Shown piece after piece: positions 9,177-17,227 of a stretch of 64,000 nucleotides of DNA (its first letter is position 1; every line of letters starts with the position of its first letter). The notes under the pieces are model-generated. The model did no database searches and was not told the origin of the DNA. It worked only from the letters and a program-made list of their open reading frames with translations. A program made the position numbers and the translations under genes. The stretch is taken from contig NZ_JABEDH010000005.1 in NCBI RefSeq assembly GCF_029285175.1, positions 100,732-164,731 on the forward strand, given 5' to 3'. The DNA comes from Sulfitobacter sp. M05 (GTDB lineage Bacteria; Pseudomonadota; Alphaproteobacteria; Rhodobacterales; Rhodobacteraceae).

Positions 9177-10099
9177 GCAGCCCTGACACCGCAGGACAAA
9201 GCGCCGGATTTATCGCCCTGATCGGGGAGCCGAACGCCGGCAAATCCACACTGTTGAACCGGATGGTTGGGGCCAAAGTGTCGATTGTGACTCATAAGGT
9301 GCAAACCACCCGCGCCCGCATCCGCGGCGTCGCCATGGAGGGCAATGCGCAGTTGGTCTTTGTTGACACACCGGGCCTGTTCCAACCGCGCCGCCGGCTG
9401 GACCGCGCGATGGTTGCCGCCGCATGGGGCGGGGCATCGGACGCTGATATCGTGGTGCTGTTGATCGAAGCGCACCGCGGCGTGACTGAAGGGGTGGAAC
9501 GGATCCTTGAAGGGTTGGCCGAGGTCGGGCAGGGCCGCAAGGTGGCTTTGGCGATCAACAAGATTGACCGTGTCGAGGCACCGGTGCTGCTGGGGCTGAC
9601 CCAGAAGCTGAACGAACTCTACCCCTTTGCCGAGACATTTATGATCTCTGCCGAAAAAGGCCATGGTGTGGACCTGCTGCGCAAATGGCTGGCAGGCGAA
9701 TTGCCCGCGGGGCCATGGCTCTATCCTGAAGACCAGATCGCCGATCTGCCGATGCGGATGATTGCAGCGGAGATGACCCGCGAGAAACTTACCCTGCGGC
9801 TGCACCAGGAATTGCCCTATCAGTTGACGGTGGAAACCGAAAACTGGGAAGAGCGCCCGGATGGATCAGCCCGGGTGGATCAATTGGTCTATGTGGTGCG
9901 GGATGGTCACAAGGGGATCGTGCTGGGCAATAAGGGCGAGACGATCAAGGCCGTGGGTAAAGCCGCCCGCGAAGAGCTGGAAGCGTTTTTAGGTCGACGT
10001 ATTCATCTGTTTTTGCAGGTAAAAGTGCGTACGAATTGGCTGGAAGAGGCCGAGCGTTATACTGAGATGGGGCTGGATTTCAAAGACGGGAATACCTGA
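9173..10099 (+). CDS. era: GTPase Era
   Basis: A 308-residue GTPase needed for 30S subunit maturation; it binds the 3' end of 16S rRNA. G1 is [10 protein letters not shown]3 is DTPG in [10 protein letters not shown]4 is NKID, and the C-terminal KH domain carries [11 protein letters not shown]. The length is normal. The order rnc-era-recO, here with one DUF1491 gene inserted, is conserved in proteobacteria. Confidence 0.97.
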   Translation: MSSPDTAGQSAGFIALIGEPNAGKSTLLNRMVGAKVSIVTHKVQTTRARIRGVAMEGNAQLVFVDTPGLFQPRRRLDRAMVAAAWGGASDADIVVLLIEAHRGVTEGVERILEGLAEVGQGRKVALAINKIDRVEAPVLLGLTQKLNELYPFAETFMISAEKGHGVDLLRKWLAGELPAGPWLYPEDQIADLPMRMIAAEMTREKLTLRLHQELPYQLTVETENWEERPDGSARVDQLVYVVRDGHKGIVLGNKGETIKAVGKAAREELEAFLGRRIHLFLQVKVRTNWLEEAERYTEMGLDFKDGNT

Positions 10100-10163
10100 T
10101 CGGGCCTCGCGTCTGCCGGGGGACCCGAAGTGAGTTTAAAGGCAAGATGAAGGGGATACCGTT

Positions 10164-10493
10164 GTGCCAAGATTGACCGCACGGTTCTGGGTCGATGCCT
10201 ATCTGGCCCGCTTGTCAGTGTATGATATCCCTGCGTTTGTTGTGGCCCATGGTGATGATACCGGCGGCGCAGTGCTGGTGAAACTTGCGACGCTGGACGG
10301 GCAGGCGGTGGTGTTCCAGCGTTCTTTTGATCTGATGAGCGGCACCCGCCAATGGGTCGAGCTGCACAAGGGTGATGAGCCCGATGTGGACGAGGCCATC
10401 AGCCGGCAGCGCGGGTTTGATCCGGACCTCTGGGTGATCGAAGTTGAGGACCGACAGGGGCGTCACCTGCTGGATCAAGATGGTCTAGAATGA
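10164..10493 (+). CDS. DUF1491 family protein
   Basis: A 109-residue protein that begins with GTG 10164 ([16 protein letters not shown]) after AAGGGGA at 10150-10156. The family is largely confined to alphaproteobacteria and has no known function. There is no signal peptide or membrane segment; the C-terminus contains a conserved-looking [16 protein letters not shown] block. Its stop overlaps the recO start (ATGA), so it is probably co-translated with recO, but this does not establish a role in repair. Confidence 0.85.
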   Translation: MPRLTARFWVDAYLARLSVYDIPAFVVAHGDDTGGAVLVKLATLDGQAVVFQRSFDLMSGTRQWVELHKGDEPDVDEAISRQRGFDPDLWVIEVEDRQGRHLLDQDGLE

Positions 10494-11227
10494 TGGAGTG
10501 GCGTGATCAGGGGATTCTTCTTCGGACGCGCCGCCATGGTGAAACCTCTGTTATCATCGAAGTGTTCACGCCTGAACACGGGCGACATGCGGGGATCGTG
10601 CGGGGCGGCACCAGCCGCAAGATTGCGCCAATTCTACAGCCCGGGGCGCAGCTTGACCTGATCTGGCGCGCCCGCCTTGAGGATCACATCGGCAGTTTCA
10701 CGGTCGAACCTTTACGCAGTCGTGCGGCCACCGCCATGGCCAACCGCCAGACCTTGGCAGGGTTGAACACGGTGACGGCTTTGCTGTGTTTTTGTCTGCC
10801 GGAACGTGAACCGCATCTGCCGCTTTACGCCCGCACCGAAGCTTTGCTGGATTTGCTGGGGATATGGGAGGTCTGGCCATTGGCCTATCTACAGTGGGAA
10901 ATGGCGCTGTTGGAGGAAATGGGCTACGGGCTTGATCTGGGCAGTTGCGCGGTGACCGGGGCAACCGAGGGGTTGGTCTATGTTTCGCCGAAATCGGGGC
11001 GGGCCGTCTCGGCGGCAGGGGCTGGTGAATGGGCCGACAGGCTGTTGCCTTTACCGGGCGTGTTGCGTGGCTGTGGGGATGCATCGGATGCGGATATTGC
11101 GCAGGGGCTGCATACCACCGGTTATTTCCTCAGTGCCCACCTGGCTGCCGATCTTGGCAACAAGCCCTTGCCGGAAGCGCGGGCGCGTTTTGTCGATGGG
11201 TTTAATGCGCCCGGCCTTAGACCGTAA
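10490..11227 (+). CDS. recO: DNA repair protein RecO
   Basis: A 245-residue recombination mediator that works with RecF and RecR to load RecA at gaps. The N-terminal OB-fold region [19 protein letters not shown] and the block [12 protein letters not shown] are characteristic. The C-terminal half lacks the four-cysteine zinc site seen in some RecO proteins; only one Cys remains at [10 protein letters not shown], as is usual in alphaproteobacteria. Two adjacent ATG codons (10490, 10493) could start translation; the first overlaps the upstream stop. Confidence 0.93.
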   Translation: MMEWRDQGILLRTRRHGETSVIIEVFTPEHGRHAGIVRGGTSRKIAPILQPGAQLDLIWRARLEDHIGSFTVEPLRSRAATAMANRQTLAGLNTVTALLCFCLPEREPHLPLYARTEALLDLLGIWEVWPLAYLQWEMALLEEMGYGLDLGSCAVTGATEGLVYVSPKSGRAVSAAGAGEWADRLLPLPGVLRGCGDASDADIAQGLHTTGYFLSAHLAADLGNKPLPEARARFVDGFNAPGLRP

Positions 11228-11246
11228 GCATCTCGCATCCTCACTG

Positions 11247-11281
11247 TCCCGAAAACACGCAGCCTGGCAGGGTATTGGGGA
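11247..11281 (+). repeat. Short dispersed repeat, copy A (downstream of recO)
   Basis: About 33 bases beginning CCCGAAAACACGCAGCCTGG match a second copy at 24605-24638 with only a handful of differences. The shared core is CCCGARAACACGCAGCSTGG followed by CAGG and a TGGGG end. Both copies lie in the same orientation just after the stop codon of a rightward gene. The function is unknown. Confidence 0.5.
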
Positions 11282-11288
11282 GGCATGT

Positions 11289-11696
11289 TTAAGGTCGGGC
11301 GTTCCCGTCGTGGTGCCTGAACACCATCAGCGGGCGTTCTTCATCTGACAGCGTCAGGGTGCTGCCTTTGATCACCGCGACATTCACCGCACCAAGGGCT
11401 TGAAAAAATGCCTGTTCGGCTTGCAGATCGGGACAGGCCCGACGGGTGGCAGCGATTGGACCAATGTCGATCCATGGATAGGGGGCGGTGTTGTGGCTGT
11501 GATAGCGGTTGCACGGGGCTGTACCGGCGATCCGGTTGCGGCTGGGAAAAGTCAGGGTGGCGGTTGCATCAAAGGCCTGCCCGTTCAGGGTGCGCAGGTG
11601 CCATTCATGGCCCGCCCCGCCATAGCTGCGCAGGGTCTCATCTTTCTGGAAAATGGTCAGGGACAGGATGATGGCAAGGATGATATGTCCCGGCAT
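11289..11696 (-). CDS. META-domain (HslJ-like) small protein
   Basis: A 135-residue protein with a hydrophobic N-terminus (MPGHIILAIILSLTIF) that could be a signal or anchor sequence, then a META/DUF306 domain of about 105 residues. Typical features are WHLRTLNGQ near the start, AGTAPCNRYHSH in the middle and LTLSDEERPLMVFRH at the end. HslJ-type proteins are linked to stress and novobiocin resistance in E. coli, with no defined reaction. It starts five bases after the TetR gene, so it is probably in the same transcript. ATG 11696 was chosen because upstream in-frame codons would overlap the TetR gene. Confidence 0.7.
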   Translation of the reverse strand: MPGHIILAIILSLTIFQKDETLRSYGGAGHEWHLRTLNGQAFDATATLTFPSRNRIAGTAPCNRYHSHNTAPYPWIDIGPIAATRRACPDLQAEQAFFQALGAVNVAVIKGSTLTLSDEERPLMVFRHHDGNARP

Positions 11697-11700
11697 GGCG

Positions 11701-12231
11701 TTAATCCAACGCCAGAATGGTGTCGACCAACGTGCCGAACGGGCCACCATCAGGGGGGGTGCCGGACGTGCCGTCCAACAGCGGTAGCCCGATCAATGTG
11801 GCCTGTAGGGCGCGGGCGAAATCGGGGTTGCCAAGACCCAGCGTTGTCAACAACCGCCCCAGCAGGTGCAGCCGCTCGGTGTCGACATCTGCCAGAACCT
11901 GTGCTGTCTGATCATTACTTTGCGCCCATGCCCGCAGTTTCGGCTCAACCGGATCGGCCAATACGCTTTGGCCGAAATCGCGCAGCCGTTTTTCGGCTTC
12001 GCCGGATGCACTCACGGCATCCATCACCTGTTGCAGAGCGCGGGCCTGCCAAGTGTCCAATAGTGCTGCGTGAAATGCAGGAACGTCTTTGAAATGCCAG
12101 TAGAATGACCCTTTGGTGCTGCCAAGGGCCCGCGCCAGAGGTTCCGCCGCCAGCGCAGCAGGGCCCGAGGCCACAAGGGCGTCAAAACCGGCAGAAACCC
12201 ATTTATCAGGGGAGAGGCGCGATTTGGTCAT
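11701..12231 (-). CDS. TetR/AcrR family transcriptional regulator
   Basis: A 176-residue one-component repressor. The N-terminal helix-turn-helix covers about residues 8-52, with the recognition-helix motif GSTKGSFYWHFKDVPAFHAAL. The rest is an all-helical ligand-binding domain that cannot be assigned a ligand. It lies between a META-domain gene and mcd, all leftward; a 62-base spacer containing a strong hairpin separates it from mcd. Confidence 0.88.
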   Translation of the reverse strand: MTKSRLSPDKWVSAGFDALVASGPAALAAEPLARALGSTKGSFYWHFKDVPAFHAALLDTWQARALQQVMDAVSASGEAEKRLRDFGQSVLADPVEPKLRAWAQSNDQTAQVLADVDTERLHLLGRLLTTLGLGNPDFARALQATLIGLPLLDGTSGTPPDGGPFGTLVDTILALD

Positions 12232-12252
12232 AGGGATCCGTATCGCCGCGCT

Positions 12253-12282
12253 GACAGGAGGGCAAGTGCAGGCCCTCCTGTC
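12253..12282 (-). terminator. Terminator-like hairpin downstream of mcd
   Basis: An 11-bp perfect stem, GACAGGAGGGC (12253-12263) with GCCCTCCTGTC (12272-12282), has an 8-base loop. It sits between the mcd stop codon and the TetR start. There is no T-run, so it may act as an mRNA 3'-end stabiliser or weak terminator instead. Confidence 0.5.
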
Positions 12283-12293
12283 GGCAGACGGGT

Positions 12294-13982
12294 CTAGCCA
12301 AGGAGGCGACGTGCAATCACCTGTGCCTGAATTTCTGCCGCGCCTTCAAAGATATTCAGAATGCGGGCATCGCAAAGGACACGGCTGATCTTGTATTCCA
12401 GCGCAAAACCGTTGCCGCCGTGAATTTGCAGACCATTGTCCGCTGCGGCCCATGCAACGCGTGCCCCCAACAGTTTCGCCATGCCGGCCTCGACGTCACA
12501 GCGGCGGCCCTCGTCTTTCTCGAAAGCCGAGAAATAGGTGAGCTGACGAGCAACCATCAATTCAACCGCCATCATCGCGATCTTTGAAGAAACGCGCGGG
12601 AAGTTGATCAGCGCCTTACCGAACTGTTTGCGGTCCTGTGCATATTGCATCGACAGGTCCAGCGCGGATTGCGCCACCCCGATGGCACGGGCCGCGGTCT
12701 GGATGCGGGCGGATTCAAAGGTTTCCATCAATTGCTTGAAACCTTTGCCCTCTTCGCCGCCCAGCAGGTTCTCACCTTTGACGTTGAAACCGTCAAAGCC
12801 CAGTTCGTATTCCTTCATGCCGCGATAGCCCAGCACCTCGATCTCGCCACCGGTCATGCCCTCCGTCGGGAAGGGGTTGGCGTCATCACCGGGGGTCTTT
12901 TCTGCCAGAAACATCGACAGGCCCTTGTAGTCGGTCGTCGTGGGGTCGGTGCGGGCCAGTAGGGTCATCACATGTGTGCGCGCCGCATGGGTGATCCATG
13001 TTTTGTTTCCGGTGATTTTGTAATCATCGCCATCCTTAACTGCACGCGTGCGCAGCGAGCCAAGGTCGGAACCGGTGTTCGGCTCGGTGAAAACCGCCGT
13101 CGGCAGGGTTTCGGCGCTCGCGATGCGCGGTAACCATTTTTCTTTTTGTTCCTGCGTGCCGCCAGCAATAATCAGCTCGGCTGCAATTTCTGACCGGGTG
13201 CCCAGTGATCCGACGCCGATATATCCGCGCGACAGCTCTTCCGAGACCACACACATCGACGCTTTGGACAGACCGAATCCCCCGAATTCTTCCGGGATGG
13301 TCAGGCCGAACACACCCATTTCGGCCAACTCGTTGATCACCTCCATCGGGATCAACTCGTCTTTCAGGTGCCATTCATGGGCGAAGGGCTCGACCTTTTC
13401 GACCGCGTAGCGGCGGAACTGCTCGCGGATCATCTCAAGCTCTTCATCCAGGCCCGTGGTTCCGACAGTGATGTTTGCCGCTTGCTCCTGCATCAGCTCG
13501 ACAAGCCGGGTGCGTGCCGCCTGAGTGTTGCCGCCTTGGGTCAGCGTCTGGATTGCGGGTTCCATCAGGCCGCGCATGTCGTCTTGCGACAGGCCCATAT
13601 CCTGAAGCCGCAGAACCTCGCCCTGGTTCATCTGGATGCCGCCGTAGATCTGCCAAAGGTATTCACCAAAGGCGATCTGGTGGATCAGCTGTTCGGTCTC
13701 GCCGAACTTGCCGTCTTTCTCCAGCGTTTCGGCCCATGTCTGCATCTGGCGCAGGGACTGCGCATATGTGGCCAGCCACGCAAGGCCGTGGGCTGCTGTC
13801 TGATGTGCTTCGATCAGACCCGCCGAGACGCGCCCGTCCTTGCTGACCAATGCGCGCACGCTTGTTTTGGCCTTTTCCAGCAGGGCCTCAACCGGGGGCA
13901 CCGCTGCCGCGCTCAAACCGAGCAGATCGTTCAGCAGGACCGGTGCCTGCTCCATTGCCATGTCCTGACCGTCATGTGCCAT
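12294..13982 (-). CDS. mcd: (2S)-methylsuccinyl-CoA dehydrogenase (ethylmalonyl-CoA pathway)
   Basis: A 562-residue flavin-dependent acyl-CoA dehydrogenase. It has an N-terminal extension of about 160 residues before the catalytic core, the trait that separates Mcd from ordinary short-chain acyl-CoA dehydrogenases of about 380 residues. The core shows FGLTIPEEFGGFGLS, FTEPNTGSDLGSLRTRA, KTWITHAARTHV, YAQDRKQFGKALINFP and QIHGGNGFALEY in the usual order. Mcd oxidises methylsuccinyl-CoA to mesaconyl-CoA during acetyl-CoA assimilation without glyoxylate shunt. ATG 13982 follows AAGGGGA. The nearby Etf and B12 adenosyltransferase genes in this window serve the same metabolism. The identification rests on the extension and core motifs; a different long-chain-type dehydrogenase is less likely. 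Confidence 0.85.
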   Translation of the reverse strand: MAHDGQDMAMEQAPVLLNDLLGLSAAAVPPVEALLEKAKTSVRALVSKDGRVSAGLIEAHQTAAHGLAWLATYAQSLRQMQTWAETLEKDGKFGETEQLIHQIAFGEYLWQIYGGIQMNQGEVLRLQDMGLSQDDMRGLMEPAIQTLTQGGNTQAARTRLVELMQEQAANITVGTTGLDEELEMIREQFRRYAVEKVEPFAHEWHLKDELIPMEVINELAEMGVFGLTIPEEFGGFGLSKASMCVVSEELSRGYIGVGSLGTRSEIAAELIIAGGTQEQKEKWLPRIASAETLPTAVFTEPNTGSDLGSLRTRAVKDGDDYKITGNKTWITHAARTHVMTLLARTDPTTTDYKGLSMFLAEKTPGDDANPFPTEGMTGGEIEVLGYRGMKEYELGFDGFNVKGENLLGGEEGKGFKQLMETFESARIQTAARAIGVAQSALDLSMQYAQDRKQFGKALINFPRVSSKIAMMAVELMVARQLTYFSAFEKDEGRRCDVEAGMAKLLGARVAWAAADNGLQIHGGNGFALEYKISRVLCDARILNIFEGAAEIQAQVIARRLLG

Positions 13983-14126
13983 CGTGTCGTTCCCCTTATT
14001 GCTGCATTGCAAATAGCGCCTTCGCAGGTGCAGCACAACAAAGATACGTTTTGCTGCGTCATTTTGTTCGAAAGTTTCGCAGTGAATTTCGAGGTGCAGC
14101 AAAAAACTGAGGTGTTAAGGAGGGGC
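13983..14126. promoter_or_regulatory. Divergent mcd / permease control region with repeated GCAGCA motifs
   Basis: The 144-base divergent spacer carries GGTGCAGCACAA (14027-14038) and GGTGCAGCAAAA (14093-14104) in direct orientation, each preceded by a TTCGCAG. The inverse TTTTGCTGC lies at 14049-14057 and TTGCTGC at 13999-14005; TTGCAAA is at 14007-14013. Four copies of one core in both orientations suggest binding sites for a regulator of mcd. RamB/ScfR-type regulators control acetate-assimilation genes in related bacteria, but no such match can be proved here. Confidence 0.45.
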
Positions 14127-14891
14127 ATGGAATCCACTTTTCCCTTTTTGACAACAATCGCCCTGCTGCTGGCTCTTTGTATCGCTTTTGTGGCGGGATT
14201 CGTCAAAGGTGTGGTCGGTTTCGCGCAGCCGCTGATTCTAATTTCGGGCCTGACCTTGTTCCTGCCGCCTGAAATTGCGCTGGCAGGGCTGATCATTCCG
14301 ACGTTGGTGACCAATGCCATGCAATCCCTGCGCCATGGGCCACAGGCGGCATGGGCATCGGTCAAGGCCTACCGTGTGTTCTTGATATCCGGGGGCATCA
14401 CGCTGGTGATTGCGGCGCAATTGGTGCGTGTGGTGCCCGAAGATGTGTTGCTGATAGCGATTGGTGTGCCGGCCTTTGCCTATGCTGCGCTGCAATTGGC
14501 CGGTATCGGGTTCTCACTGGCCCGCCGCCATGCCGCCATAGAGGCGTTGGTGGGGGGGCTCGCCGGGGTGATCGGCGGGCTGTCCGGTGTATGGGGGCCG
14601 CCCACGGTGATGTACCTGACGGCGCTTGGTACCCCCAAAGCGGACCAGCTACGGGTGCAGGGGGTGATTTATGGAGCAGGGGCCGTGGCGCTGTTCGGTG
14701 CGCATCTGACGTCCGGCGTGTTACGCGCCGAGACGATCCCCTTTTCCATATTGCTTATCCTACCTGCCGTTCTGGGCATGTGGGCAGGAGGCAGGGTGGT
14801 CGACCGTATTGATCAGGCGGTGTTCAAGCGGGCGACGCTGTTTGTGCTGTTGCTCGCCGGGGCCAACCTGATCAGGCGGGCCGTGTTCTAG
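14127..14891 (+). CDS. TauE/SafE family membrane permease
   Basis: A 254-residue polytopic membrane protein with the TauE/SafE family features: FVAGFVKGVVGFAQPLIL near the N-terminus and GGLAGVIGGLSGVWGPP in the middle, each a half of the internal duplication. About seven or eight hydrophobic segments are apparent. The family exports sulfite, sulfoacetate or other organic anions, and the substrate here is unknown. ATG 14127 is set by an AAGGAGG just upstream. An open frame extends far upstream, but that part is the antisense of mcd and is not coding. It is divergent from mcd. Confidence 0.88.
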   Translation: MESTFPFLTTIALLLALCIAFVAGFVKGVVGFAQPLILISGLTLFLPPEIALAGLIIPTLVTNAMQSLRHGPQAAWASVKAYRVFLISGGITLVIAAQLVRVVPEDVLLIAIGVPAFAYAALQLAGIGFSLARRHAAIEALVGGLAGVIGGLSGVWGPPTVMYLTALGTPKADQLRVQGVIYGAGAVALFGAHLTSGVLRAETIPFSILLILPAVLGMWAGGRVVDRIDQAVFKRATLFVLLLAGANLIRRAVF

Positions 14892-14895
14892 GGGG

Positions 14896-15255
14896 TCAGC
14901 TGCGGCGGGCGACGGTAACCCCTGAAACGTCCTCGATGAAGGTCACGATACGTGATTTGACGTCTTCGTCTTTGATGGCTGCCAGAGCTGTGACAATCTC
15001 CATGCCAGCGTCCTTTACAGGGGCTTCATTGGTATTGTCGTGAAGGCCATCGAAGAAGAACGATGGCGGCACGTCCAGGATTTGGGCCAGTTCGAATAGC
15101 CGGCTTGCTGCGACGCGATTTGATCCGATTTCGTATTTCTGGATCTGCTGAAAAGACAGGTTGAGCTTTCGCGCGACGTCAGTCTGCGACAGCCGTCTAA
15201 GTGTCCTGATCTGTTTGAGCTTACGACCAACGTGGATATCGACAGGGTGTGACAT
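14896..15255 (-). CDS. XRE-family helix-turn-helix regulator
   Basis: A 119-residue repressor-like protein. Residues 8-62 form a Cro/CI-type helix-turn-helix (LKQIRTLRRLSQTDVARKLN, then SFQQIQKYEIGSNRVAASRL). The C-terminal part is short and acidic, without a peptidase or cupin domain. It is divergent from the LysR-PAS gene. A near-palindrome at 15267-15282, only 12 bases before its start, suggests self-repression. It converges with the permease gene with four bases between the stops. Confidence 0.85.
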   Translation of the reverse strand: MSHPVDIHVGRKLKQIRTLRRLSQTDVARKLNLSFQQIQKYEIGSNRVAASRLFELAQILDVPPSFFFDGLHDNTNEAPVKDAGMEIVTALAAIKDEDVKSRIVTFIEDVSGVTVARRS

Positions 15256-15266
15256 ATAGTGAACCT

Positions 15267-15282
15267 CAGGTTGTACAATCTG
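15267..15282. promoter_or_regulatory. Near-palindromic operator candidate before the XRE gene
   Basis: CAGGTTGTACAATCTG is palindromic except for one base pair and is centred on TTGTACAA. It lies 12 bases upstream of the XRE start codon inside the divergent spacer. The position is ideal for autorepression and possibly for control of the divergent gene. The binding protein is inferred from position only. Confidence 0.5.
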
Positions 15283-15408
15283 AAACTGTAGTCCCCCGAT
15301 CCGCTCTCATATTCAATTGCATACATTTTCCCGTCAGAAGTGAATTTATCGGACAAAGATGGAGTATTTTTGTTGCTATAGTGGATGATTTGTTTACCAA
15401 TCCGCTGC

Positions 15409-16350
15409 ATGAATCATTCATCATCAATCAAAAGCTCGGGCGCGGACCGGGCCTCGGATGTGCCGCCAGCGCTGTTGTTCGAAATGATCCGTTCGTTTGT
15501 GACGCTTGCGGCAACCCTGAACCTCAGCCATGCGGTCAAGGAATTGGACAGTACCCGCCAGACCGTGCGCCGACATATCGCCCAACTGGAAGCCGCTATG
15601 GGCGCGCCATTGTTTCTCGTTGAGGAGCGGCGCTATAGCCTGACGTCTTTGGGGCAAAGTGTCCTGCCGGATGCGCAGGATATTCTGGCGCGCGGTAAAA
15701 TCTGGTTGAGCGGTCAGTCCCGGACCGTTGGCGTGTTGCAGCGCTTGCAGGCGAATGTCGGCGATTGGGATTTCTATCAACAACAGCAACCGCTGGGCAA
15801 AGTGTGGAGCGATCCGTCATTACTGCTCCGAGAGACTTTGCGGGCCTGGACAATGGCTTGTGGCGAAATCGAAAGCCGGTGGTTTTCTCACGTGCGGCCT
15901 TACCTGATTATTTACCGTCAGTCCGATATCGGATGGATCTGTGTCGAATTCGGGGAAAAGTCGGTTTATGTAAAATGGTTTGGGCTGGATTACGCGCGTT
16001 CCAGTATTGGCCGCCCGATCAGTCAATTACCTGCCGGTATCGAATTCTCGAATTTGATTTATGAAGCCTTCGAAGAAGTGCAAGCCGCGCAAGTGCCACG
16101 CCTTGATCACGTCTTTACCCGAATGCCGCGGGGCGGTTCGGATGATTTGGCCCCAGTTGCCTATCAACGCTTGATTTTTAGCGGTTCGTTTCCTGACGGA
16201 TCACCGGCGGTGATGTCATTGGTATTGCCGGTGCAAGAGGTAAATATTGCGGATTTGGATCCGAAAAATGACTTCGTTCTGGACGCAGTAGAACAATTCG
16301 AATTCCCGCCCGAAGAGGCCGTTTTTGAAAAGTTATTGGATGATAAATAA
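15409..16350 (+). CDS. LysR-type HTH protein with a PAS-like C-terminal domain
   Basis: A 313-residue protein when started at ATG 15409. Residues about 20-85 resemble a LysR helix-turn-helix (LSHAVKELDSTRQTVRRHIA, then MGAPLFLVEERRYSLTSLGQ). The remainder does not look like a LysR substrate-binding domain. Instead the segment WICVEFGEKSVYVKWFGLDYA and RSSIGRPISQLPAGIEFSNLI, followed by LIFSGSFPDGSPAVMSLVLP, has the strand-helix-strand pattern of a PAS fold. This suggests a sensory domain with a bound ligand rather than an ordinary LysR effector site. No good ribosome-binding site was found before ATG 15409 or the in-frame ATG 15385, so the start is uncertain. It is divergent from the XRE gene and 100 bases before the GNAT-like gene. 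Confidence 0.65.
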   Translation: MNHSSSIKSSGADRASDVPPALLFEMIRSFVTLAATLNLSHAVKELDSTRQTVRRHIAQLEAAMGAPLFLVEERRYSLTSLGQSVLPDAQDILARGKIWLSGQSRTVGVLQRLQANVGDWDFYQQQQPLGKVWSDPSLLLRETLRAWTMACGEIESRWFSHVRPYLIIYRQSDIGWICVEFGEKSVYVKWFGLDYARSSIGRPISQLPAGIEFSNLIYEAFEEVQAAQVPRLDHVFTRMPRGGSDDLAPVAYQRLIFSGSFPDGSPAVMSLVLPVQEVNIADLDPKNDFVLDAVEQFEFPPEEAVFEKLLDDK

Positions 16351-16366
16351 TCCATCCATATGTTAA

Positions 16367-16410
16367 TTTTGACGATATGATGTCAAAAGTCGGGTAATTG
16401 TTGGGCAATT
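16367..16410. promoter_or_regulatory. Tandem dyads upstream of the GNAT-like gene
   Basis: TTTTGAC (16367-16373), 8 bases, GTCAAAA (16382-16388) form a perfect 7-bp dyad. A second dyad, AATTG (16396-16400), 5 bases, CAATT (16406-16410), follows. Both lie in the 100-base AT-rich spacer between the LysR-PAS gene and the GNAT-like gene. They are operator candidates, and the LysR-PAS protein is the obvious but unproven binder. Confidence 0.45.
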
Positions 16411-16450
16411 GAATTAACCTTTCATCAGCATTTGTGAAAGGATCGAAACA

Positions 16451-17167
16451 ATGACTCTTCAATTCCCCCGCGACGCAGCACCATTTATCGCAACGAGCCG
16501 CGACATATTGCGTGCGCATGGCATTGAGGTAACCATAGGTAGTAATTTCGAGGAATACAGTGCGATCATCAAAACCGAGCGCAAGGTGCAGAACCTCGGT
16601 GCGCCATTCGACTATGAGCAGTTCGACCTGAAGGAGAATCACGCGTTCTGGCTGACCGGGCGCAACGCCGAGGGTGACTTAATTCACACACAAGCGGCCA
16701 AACGGGTGCCGCTGAAAGGCAAGACGCTGGCCGGATATCTGCTGAACCACTTCCGTGATTTTCCGCCGCCGATCCCCGGCGTCGACTTCGAACGCTCGCG
16801 GTACCGTGCGACCCCGGGAGCGCATCGCATTCTGGGTAATGTGGTCTATCATGGCGAGGTCTGGATGGCCCCCGAAGAGGGGCGGTATCGCGGCTCTGGC
16901 CTGTCCACGGTTCTGGCGCGCACAGGGCTCTACGAGGTTATGCGCCGCTGGAATGCTGACTACATCTATGGCTTCATGCTGCGTCAGGTGGCCTTCAAGG
17001 GCTTCGCAGAGCGCATGGGGTACATGCACAACGAGCCGGGCACGCTGCACTGGCATGTCGCCGGGCGTGATCACCCACTTGAGGCCTTCCTGACCTATCT
17101 CAGTCAGGAAGAGGCGCGCTATCTGCTGGATATCCCGGTCGAAGACGTGATGTTTCAGGCAGCATAG
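16451..17167 (+). CDS. Uncharacterised GNAT-like protein
   Basis: A 238-residue soluble protein that I do not recognise by name. The segment WMAPEEGRYRGSGLSTVLAR with the following helix ARTGLYEVMRRWN, then YGFMLRQVAFKGFAERMGYM, looks like the acetyl-CoA pyrophosphate loop and C-terminal strand of GNAT N-acyltransferases. Start ATG 16451 follows GAAAGGA. A terminator comes directly after the stop, so it is the last gene of its unit. The substrate could be a small molecule, peptide or protein. Its position after a sensor-like regulator invites the idea of a signal-producing or modifying enzyme, but this is inference. Confidence 0.6.
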   Translation: MTLQFPRDAAPFIATSRDILRAHGIEVTIGSNFEEYSAIIKTERKVQNLGAPFDYEQFDLKENHAFWLTGRNAEGDLIHTQAAKRVPLKGKTLAGYLLNHFRDFPPPIPGVDFERSRYRATPGAHRILGNVVYHGEVWMAPEEGRYRGSGLSTVLARTGLYEVMRRWNADYIYGFMLRQVAFKGFAERMGYMHNEPGTLHWHVAGRDHPLEAFLTYLSQEEARYLLDIPVEDVMFQAA

Positions 17168-17176
17168 TAAAAACGA

Positions 17177-17210
17177 AAACGGGGCCGTTGAGAAATCAAC
17201 AGCCCCGTTT
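17177..17210. terminator. Intrinsic terminator between the GNAT-like gene and pckA
   Basis: AAACGGGGC (17177-17185) pairs with GCCCCGTTT (17202-17210), continued after one mismatch by GTTGA/TCAAC, around a GAAA tetraloop (17192-17195). A-run and T-run on the two sides make it usable by both convergent genes. Confidence 0.85.
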
Positions 17211-17227
17211 GCTTTGGTGTGATGGTC

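Noticed and set aside
13368..14126. Upstream extension of the TauE/SafE permease frame
   Set aside because: This part is antisense to mcd, and an AAGGAGG plus ATG 14127 gives a family-length protein.
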